From the NCBI GenBank assembly GCA_025055795.1, contig JANWVV010000003.1, positions 62,001 through 126,000 of the forward strand: a stretch of DNA of 64,000 nt, written 5' to 3'. The stretch comes from Gemmataceae bacterium. Lineage in GTDB: Bacteria > Planctomycetota > Planctomycetia > Gemmatales > Gemmataceae. Shown here piece by piece: positions 58,387-64,000 of this stretch; within the stretch, counting starts at the first letter, position 1, and each line of letters opens with the position of its first letter. The position numbers were made by a program, and so were the translations under genes. The notes under the pieces are model-generated. The model ran no database searches and was not told the origin of the DNA. It saw only the letters and a list, made by a program, of their open reading frames with translations.

Positions 58387-58661
58387 AATCTGGTTTCACT
58401 TCCGCAGCGTATCGACCAATCCCCCAGGAACACATCGACGAATCCCTCAGCCGGGACAATTAGCGCAATCAAGAATGAAAGGTGAGATCGCACCAAGCAT
58501 CTACTTTAAATTCGATCAGCAAGGCGACCAGAGTAATCGTCTAGCACTACCAGAACAGCAAGTTCCGCTTGATTTGTTGGCACCACGTTTTATAGTCGCC
58601 AGCCATCAACCAGGGGGAATAGACCCACCACGGGTGTGTCGGAGCAGCCCAGGGAGCCGCC

Positions 58662-61415
58662 GTGAGACGGGGTCGGGGCCAGGGAATACGAACCGTCAGC
58701 GTTGTACTGCTGTTATTGATAGCAGTACCCGAAAAACTACCGGCCCAGACCACCAGCCCCGGTAGTGATCCCCTCCAGCCCCCGCCCGTCAGCCTCATAA
58801 CTAGAGAGTCCCAGGATTGGGTGTTCCCTGCCCCCGTGGTACCTAGCCGCACCGCCTTACAGCCGGAGTGGCTTCAGGAACCCCGTCCTGTTCTACCCCC
58901 TGGCACTTCGCTGCCGGTCCCGGCCAGCAAGCCGCGCCGCTTTACCTTTACCCGTCGCTATGGCACACCGAACACGATCAGTCGCGAAATTTTACCCGAC
59001 AAATCCGAACGCTGGGTTTTTCTGGGTGGCGTCATTATCAACGCAGTTAGTGACGACGGCGAGCAAATCGAGTTGGCCACCGACCAAGGCGTCGTTTGGG
59101 TCCGCGGGGCTACCGTAGATCCCTTGCCAAGTGGCTTTCAGACCAGCGGTGACGACCGAACCCAAGTGGAAGTTTATTTACGCGGAAATGTCGTTGTGCG
59201 TACCAAAACGGCCAAGGGACCTTTACAGACCTTGCGTGCCGCTGAGGTCTATTACGACGTCGAGCACCAGCGGGCCATCGCCCTGGAAGGAAGCCTCGCA
59301 TTTCAACCGCCGCAATCCCCCGATCCGGTGCACCTGTTCGGGGCCGAAGTCCGCCGCTTGGACGCCGAAAATTGGGAGATCCTTAAAGGCTCGGTCAACG
59401 CCAGCAAGCTACCCAGCGATCCGGGCTTCCGCCTGGACGCTAACCGTGTTACCTACGAAGAACGCTTCACTCAACTGACGAATGTTTTCGGCATACCCTA
59501 CCGGGACCTACGCACAGGCGAGCTGGTCTACGGCCGGGAGCAACTAGTAACAGCCTATGGGGCAATCCCGCGTGTCTTAGGTCTGCCTATTGCCTGGTTC
59601 CCCCGCATTCGTGCCGAGGCTGGCGATCCATTAGGTCCTTTTGTTGGTTTCAGTTTCGGGCAAAACCGCATTTTCGGCTCGCAGTTCTACACCACATGGG
59701 ACTTGTTTGATCTGCTGGCCTTGCGGCCCCCACCCGGACAGAAGCTACGCCTGAATCTGGATTACCTGTCCAAGCGGGGACCAGCCCTGGGTCCGGAATA
59801 TTTCTATAACGTACCGGCCGAAGTCCCCGGCCTGGCTGCAACCACAGGCCGCGCTCTGTTCTACGGGGTATGGGACGACGGAACGGACATTTTAGGCGGC
59901 AACCGTGGCCCCGAACCACCAAAGCCCTATTTCCGCCACCGATTTTTGTGGCGACATCAGCAGGAATTGCTGGATGGCTTATACTTCCAAGGTCAACTGG
60001 CTCACCTGAGCGACAAGAATTTCTTCGAGCAGTATTACAAGATCGAATTCGACACGGACGTCAACCAGGAAACCTTTGCTTATCTGACGTACAATCGCGG
60101 GAAGTGGTGGGCGGCCGGCCTAGTAGAGCCTCGCTGGGACCGCCCCTGGAATCCGGAAACGCAATGGTTGCCCCGCGTCGATGGAGGTCTGATCGGTCAA
60201 ACGTTCCTGGATGATCTGTTTGTGTATTCGGCCCGTATCACGGCCGGTTACGCCCGGGCCCGGCCTGCTCAGCAACCGCCCTTCTCCTTACTGCCTACCG
60301 ATGTCTCCATCAACACCGGCCGTATTGGCTGGCTGGAAGAAATCAGTATGCCGTTTGCTCTAGGCCCGGTCAAACTGGCCCCCTATGGTATGCTGGACCT
60401 GATTGGTTACACGGATGATCTAGCCGGCAACTCCATCGGACGAGTGTGGGGCGGCGGGGGGACACGCTTGAGCCTACCGATGTCCCGACTTTACGACGAC
60501 ATCAGCAGCGATCTGTTCAACGTCCGAGGCCTGTACCACAAAGTGGTCTGGGGTGCCAACTATTTCTACGCTCGGACGAACGTGCCCTTTACTCAGCTCC
60601 CACTGCTGGACCGCCTCAACGACGATGCCACCGATCAGTCCTGGCGGACTATCACCCCTATGCAGCCCGCTTACCTGGCCGGCAGTGACGGCCTGCTCCT
60701 AGCCGCTGCTGCCAACCCTAATAGCCCCTACAACCCTCAACGCTACCTGATCCGACGCCAGGTTCTCAACCGTCTGGATACCTTGGACGACCTGCATGTG
60801 TTACAACTGGACGTACGTCAACGCTGGCAAACCAAACGCGGAGCTCCAGGACAAGAACACACTGTTGACGTCGCCGTCCTGAGTACCTCGATCTCTTACT
60901 TCCCTCAGGCCGACCGCGATAACTTCGGTAAACCGTTTGCCTTCCTTGAATACGATTTCCTTTGGAACATCGGCGACCGTACTGCCTTCACCGCTACGGG
61001 TTGGTTCGAGCCATATGACAACGGCTCCCGCTACTTTACCTTCGGGACTTTCTTCAACCGACCTGACCGAACCACCTTTTACCTGGGCTACCGTCAGATT
61101 GACCCCATCAATAGCCGGGCGGTCATCGCCAGTGTCGGATATGTCCTGAGTCGACGCTATTACTTCATGGCATCCTCTAGCTACGACTTCGGTCTCAATC
61201 AGGCCCTGACCAACGCCATTACGCTCACCCGCACCGGCACTGACATGACCGTCAGCATCGGGTTCACTTACAATTCACTTGTAAACAATTTTGGCTTTCA
61301 GTTTCTGATTGTACCCAACGTCCTCGCTGCCCTGACCGGTCAAGGACGGTTCGCCGGCATGCCTCTCGGCATGGTCAACCCGATGGTCAGTCAAGGCATC
61401 CAACGTGGCCGCTAG
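58662..61415 (+). CDS. LptD/OstA-like outer-membrane protein
   Basis: A 917-residue exported protein. The GTG start follows GGGAG at six bases and opens a signal peptide (about 10-29). A Pro-rich stretch leads to an OstA/LptA-like beta domain (about 115-290; WVFLGGVIINAVSDDG, then EVYLRGNVVVRT). The remainder shows the alternating aromatic and polar pattern of a large outer-membrane barrel, with many YF and YLTY strands. LptD inserts lipopolysaccharide into the outer membrane. Low similarity to proteobacterial LptD is expected, so the assignment rests on architecture. No LptE-like gene is adjacent. Confidence 0.8.
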   Translation: MRRGRGQGIRTVSVVLLLLIAVPEKLPAQTTSPGSDPLQPPPVSLITRESQDWVFPAPVVPSRTALQPEWLQEPRPVLPPGTSLPVPASKPRRFTFTRRYGTPNTISREILPDKSERWVFLGGVIINAVSDDGEQIELATDQGVVWVRGATVDPLPSGFQTSGDDRTQVEVYLRGNVVVRTKTAKGPLQTLRAAEVYYDVEHQRAIALEGSLAFQPPQSPDPVHLFGAEVRRLDAENWEILKGSVNASKLPSDPGFRLDANRVTYEERFTQLTNVFGIPYRDLRTGELVYGREQLVTAYGAIPRVLGLPIAWFPRIRAEAGDPLGPFVGFSFGQNRIFGSQFYTTWDLFDLLALRPPPGQKLRLNLDYLSKRGPALGPEYFYNVPAEVPGLAATTGRALFYGVWDDGTDILGGNRGPEPPKPYFRHRFLWRHQQELLDGLYFQGQLAHLSDKNFFEQYYKIEFDTDVNQETFAYLTYNRGKWWAAGLVEPRWDRPWNPETQWLPRVDGGLIGQTFLDDLFVYSARITAGYARARPAQQPPFSLLPTDVSINTGRIGWLEEISMPFALGPVKLAPYGMLDLIGYTDDLAGNSIGRVWGGGGTRLSLPMSRLYDDISSDLFNVRGLYHKVVWGANYFYARTNVPFTQLPLLDRLNDDATDQSWRTITPMQPAYLAGSDGLLLAAAANPNSPYNPQRYLIRRQVLNRLDTLDDLHVLQLDVRQRWQTKRGAPGQEHTVDVAVLSTSISYFPQADRDNFGKPFAFLEYDFLWNIGDRTAFTATGWFEPYDNGSRYFTFGTFFNRPDRTTFYLGYRQIDPINSRAVIASVGYVLSRRYYFMASSSYDFGLNQALTNAITLTRTGTDMTVSIGFTYNSLVNNFGFQFLIVPNVLAALTGQGRFAGMPLGMVNPMVSQGIQRGR

Positions 61416-61702
61416 CGAATCTATGAGCTAATACGCACTGGACATAAATACTTAGTTACTCATCCGAACAACCGTCCGACGGAATCATCAAAAATAGCCG
61501 CTTGGTTGCTACTTACATTTAGCCATAGTACTGATATATATATTACTCGCGATTTTAACTTAACCGGCATTTTGAGTATAGTCGGTACAACCCAACGCGC
61601 TGAGTTATAATTTCAGACAGCCGAATCAATACCGTAAGGTGGCCCTTCTGTTTGAGTTCAACCCGGTCCAAAGATAGGCAGGTTGGCAATCAAACTCATT
61701 CT

Positions 61703-62035
61703 TCATGTGATGATGCCATCGGACGATTCTTGAGATGTACGCCGTTTACGCCAAGCTCGGTAGCCGGCGGCCGCAGCCAGACCAGCTAATGCCGTGACCA
61801 TCGTGGCCGGTTCGGGTACTTGACGGGGGGGTACTACCACCGGTGGTGGATCCACTGGGGGAACAACCACCGGCGGCGGATTGGTCGGTGGCGGATTGAC
61901 CGGAGGCCCAGGAGGCTGAATGACCGGCGGAAAGAATGCCTGAGCCGGTGATAGCAACAGCAGACAAGCGACGACACCGGCAACCATCAAGCTCCACTTG
62001 ACCCAGCAACCGTCGATAGGCCGCGATCCATCCAT
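61703..62035 (-). CDS. Small PEP-CTERM sorting-domain protein with Pro/Val-rich passenger
   Basis: A 110-residue exported protein. The signal segment spans about 15-33 (ending SPAQA). The mature part (34-71) is almost entirely Pro, Val, Asn and Thr. The C-terminus is a PEP-CTERM signal: VPEPATM at 73-79, a hydrophobic helix (80-92) and basic RAWRKRR (93-99). Ten further residues follow the basic cluster, which is longer than usual. PEP-CTERM proteins are processed by an exosortase and displayed outside the cell. ATG 62035 has GAGGAAAC upstream. It is divergent from the BBP7 gene. Confidence 0.85.
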   Translation of the reverse strand: MDGSRPIDGCWVKWSLMVAGVVACLLLLSPAQAFFPPVIQPPGPPVNPPPTNPPPVVVPPVDPPPVVVPPRQVPEPATMVTALAGLAAAAGYRAWRKRRTSQESSDGIIT

Positions 62036-62389
62036 GGTTTGTTTCCTCTGGAGTTGAACCGAACGGGGAAAGGTTTTTTTCCCCGTGGTCCTGGATTCGG
62101 TCGTTCATCGCTCCGACATGCAGGTAATGCTGGGAGTAGACTCACCTACGGACGGAGTGGAACCAGGATGTGTCGAGGTTAGCGAAAGATGGGATCAAGG
62201 CCGCTTTGTCAGGTAAGACGGACAAGGAAGGTATGGCCGGGAATAACGGCTACAGGGGTCGCAAGGCAGCCCGCGAGGCTTGAAAAGGGAATCGACACCA
62301 GGAAAAGGCGAGTAAGTCAGGAAATATGGCCGACTTGACGTTGCAGGAAACCAAAAGTTCCTCTCACGCCGAGTCAGGAGGACAGGGTC
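62036..62389. other. Divergent region PEP-CTERM / BBP7
   Basis: 354 bases with promoters expected on both strands. Apart from the hairpin listed separately, no gene, repeat or RNA was recognised. Confidence 0.4.
62063..62086 (-). promoter_or_regulatory. Stem-loop in the PEP-CTERM gene leader
   Basis: ACGGGGAA at 62063-62070 pairs perfectly with TTCCCCGT at 62079-62086 across an eight-base loop that is T-rich on the plus strand. Lying 28 bases upstream of the minus-strand ATG, it would fold in the leader of that mRNA if transcription begins further upstream. It may stabilise the message or be an overlooked terminator. Confidence 0.35.
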
Positions 62390-64000
62390 ATGCGTCGTCG
62401 CTGGTTATGGCTTGCGGGTTTGGGGTTGGCCGCAGGACCGCTGGCCGAGCCGGCTTGGTCGCAGCAGGGTTCGTGGGAGGCTGGATCTACCGGTACAGTG
62501 GTGCGGTCTGCTCGCCTGGGCTTACCGGTAGGGGTACCGGCGAGCGATTCAGTGCCCATACAGCCCGCTACAGCTATAACCGGGCCCGTTCCTGGCCCCA
62601 GCATCGCTACCACGCCCTTGAGTTTTTCACCTTCCTCCAGCGGAAGTAATACCTCGATGTTCACGCCGGCAACCGTATCTTCGGGGGTGATACCACTACC
62701 TGCGCCGGGTTACGACAACCCAGTTATGCCCCCAGGCACGCCGATAGCAGCAGTCATCCCAAGTGTTCAACCACCGTTAGTGCCACACTCCACTGGTGGA
62801 ACCACGCCGACCGTGATATCACACCCCGGAGGTATTCTCTTAGCACCCCCAAGCATTACGCCAGCCGTCAATGGTGTACCGTCAGCAGGGGGAACCAGTT
62901 TTGCGGCATTCGGCATTCCCGGACGGCCAGATCCTGGAAGTCCAGCGATGCTAGCGATGCCCGCCGTGCTCCCTGTGCAGGCACCGGCCACGCCCACATA
63001 TGGTTCTGCTCCTAATGTCACGGAAATCCGTCAACCGCCCGTCGGATCTTCCCCAAACGTGGGCACCCCACCAACGGGTCAGGGGTATAGTCTGCCGACG
63101 TTGGGCGGTCTGTTCTCTCTATCCGGACCGGAGCCGCCTTTGTATGCTCCAGTCGGTCTGGAAGCCCTTCAACGTCTGACGGCCCCGAGCAAATATTATG
63201 CCAGTGCAGAATTCTTGCTGTGGTGGACCAAAAGTGCCGATTTGCCCCCGTTGCTGACAACAAGCTCGCCCCAGTTCCAAGGCATTCCAGGTCTGGGGGA
63301 TACCCGCACGCTATTTGGGGGTAACTTTGGTAACACGTTGCATGCCGGCGGTCGCTTCACTATCGGTCGTTGGTTCGGTGACGATCAGATCCGCGCTGCA
63401 GAAGGACGCCTCTTTTTCCTCGGCCGCACGGACTCCACGTTCGCCGTGACCTCAGCCGAATACCCCGTGCTGGCTCGACCCTTCTTTAATATCAACACGC
63501 CCGTTGGGCCACTAGCAGAGATCATTGCAACGCCGGGACGAGGTTTGGGAGCCGCTGTGATTGATCTGCAAAACGACGTCTGGGGCGCCGATGTCAATTA
63601 CCGTCGCCTGTTGTGGCGCTCCTGCTGTGCGCGTCTCGATGCCCTGGTCGGCTATCGCTACTTCGGTATGAAAGAACGCCTGGGTATCTCCGAATCTTTC
63701 ATCAGTACGGGCGGCTCGCCGGTCCTGGTTAACGGCATCCCGGTCGTTAGTGGTACGATCAGCGACGTGTTCCGTGCAGAAAACCATTTCCATGGTGGAC
63801 AGATCGGACTAGCCTGGGAGAACCGCTGGGGCCGCTGGACCTTCGACGCCCGTGCCACCATCGCCTTTGGTAACGTTACGCAACAGGGGGAAATTGATGG
63901 GGGACAAGCCCTCCTGCTGGCCAACGGTCAGACGGTTCGCTATGCAGGGGGTCTTTTGGCCTTGCCCAACGCGAATATCGGTCGCTACACCCACAACCAG
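62390..64000 (+). CDS. BBP7 family outer-membrane beta-barrel protein (3' end outside window)
   Basis: The frame from ATG 62390, nine bases after GGAGG, stays open to the window edge (537 codons, no stop), so the protein is cut off. A signal peptide spans about 1-24 (ending PAWS|QQ). Residues 25-265 are Pro/Ser/Thr/Gly-rich. From about 266 the BBP7 domain begins with KYYASAEFLLWWTKSADLPPL, followed by GGRFTIGRWFGDDQ, VNYRRLL and LVGYRYFGMKERL strands typical of this planctomycete barrel family. It is a surface porin-like or structural outer-membrane protein of unknown function. It is divergent from the PEP-CTERM gene. Confidence 0.92.
   Translation, partial: MRRRWLWLAGLGLAAGPLAEPAWSQQGSWEAGSTGTVVRSARLGLPVGVPASDSVPIQPATAITGPVPGPSIATTPLSFSPSSSGSNTSMFTPATVSSGVIPLPAPGYDNPVMPPGTPIAAVIPSVQPPLVPHSTGGTTPTVISHPGGILLAPPSITPAVNGVPSAGGTSFAAFGIPGRPDPGSPAMLAMPAVLPVQAPATPTYGSAPNVTEIRQPPVGSSPNVGTPPTGQGYSLPTLGGLFSLSGPEPPLYAPVGLEALQRLTAPSKYYASAEFLLWWTKSADLPPLLTTSSPQFQGIPGLGDTRTLFGGNFGNTLHAGGRFTIGRWFGDDQIRAAEGRLFFLGRTDSTFAVTSAEYPVLARPFFNINTPVGPLAEIIATPGRGLGAAVIDLQNDVWGADVNYRRLLWRSCCARLDALVGYRYFGMKERLGISESFISTGGSPVLVNGIPVVSGTISDVFRAENHFHGGQIGLAWENRWGRWTFDARATIAFGNVTQQGEIDGGQALLLANGQTVRYAGGLLALPNANIGRYTHNQ

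Noticed and set aside
1-64000. CRISPR arrays, tRNA/rRNA genes, insertion sequences or phage genes
   Set aside because: No evenly spaced direct repeats, tRNA T-loop signatures, rRNA stretches, transposase motifs or phage structural genes were seen on either strand.

Overview
The window looks like chromosome of a member of the phylum Planctomycetota, probably a Gemmata-like (possibly thermophilic) lineage. The evidence is a BBP7-type outer-membrane protein, a PEP-CTERM protein, a sulfatase, DUF1080 and DUF4038 glycan-type proteins, Ser/Thr kinases with the planctomycete N-terminal region, a KorAB 2-oxoacid:ferredoxin oxidoreductase and proteins with very long Pro/Ala/Ser/Thr-rich tails. Species placement is inference. 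I found no tRNA, rRNA, CRISPR array or intact insertion sequence.

Layout. 1-10.4 kb: transcription and translation core, rpoB-rpoC-rpsL-rpsG on the plus strand, with stem-loops and a likely terminator between rpoC and rpsL. 10.4-23.1 kb: mostly minus-strand housekeeping genes (ispG, thpR, a UxaA-type dehydratase, ftsH, a greatly enlarged tex) plus a plus-strand membrane Ser/Thr kinase. 23.5-33.8 kb: envelope and secreted functions (sulfatase, a membrane patatin-like lipase, a five-repeat exported protein, a DUF4038 glycosidase-like protein, a HEAT protein, a small lipoprotein) with purE among them. 34.0-45.7 kb: a fused NDH-2-like/SelD protein, DUF1080 coupled to an unknown membrane protein, an Ldh_2 dehydrogenase divergent from an aldose 1-epimerase, a cytosolic Ser/Thr kinase next to an unusual phosphofructokinase, then cmk-plsC. 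45.8-51.1 kb: a minus-strand run of a Pro-rich coiled-coil protein, a RimI-like acetyltransferase, a four-repeat DUF11 protein and a MazG-like hydrolase. 51.1-52.7 kb is a 1.6-kb stretch without a convincing gene. 52.7-58.4 kb: korA and korB flanked by two CBS-pair proteins, followed by a PPP-like phosphatase. 58.7-64 kb: an LptD-like outer-membrane protein, a PEP-CTERM protein, and a BBP7 protein that runs off the right edge.

How genes may work together. KorAB would supply reduced ferredoxin from 2-oxoacids, and the flanking CBS proteins are plausible nucleotide-sensing partners. Cmk and PlsC overlap and are translationally coupled. DUF1080, DUF4038 and the sulfatase fit the sulfated-glycan and unusual-sugar metabolism typical of the phylum. 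The LptD-like and BBP7 proteins indicate a true outer membrane. The most unusual items are the five-repeat exported protein, the low-complexity insertion inside the Tex YqgF domain, the PFK with a roughly 50-residue active-site-proximal insertion, the PPP-like phosphatase with a diverged middle motif, and an inverted-repeat operator candidate in front of korA. Start codons were moved from the longest reading frame wherever a Shine-Dalgarno sequence or family alignment decided it.
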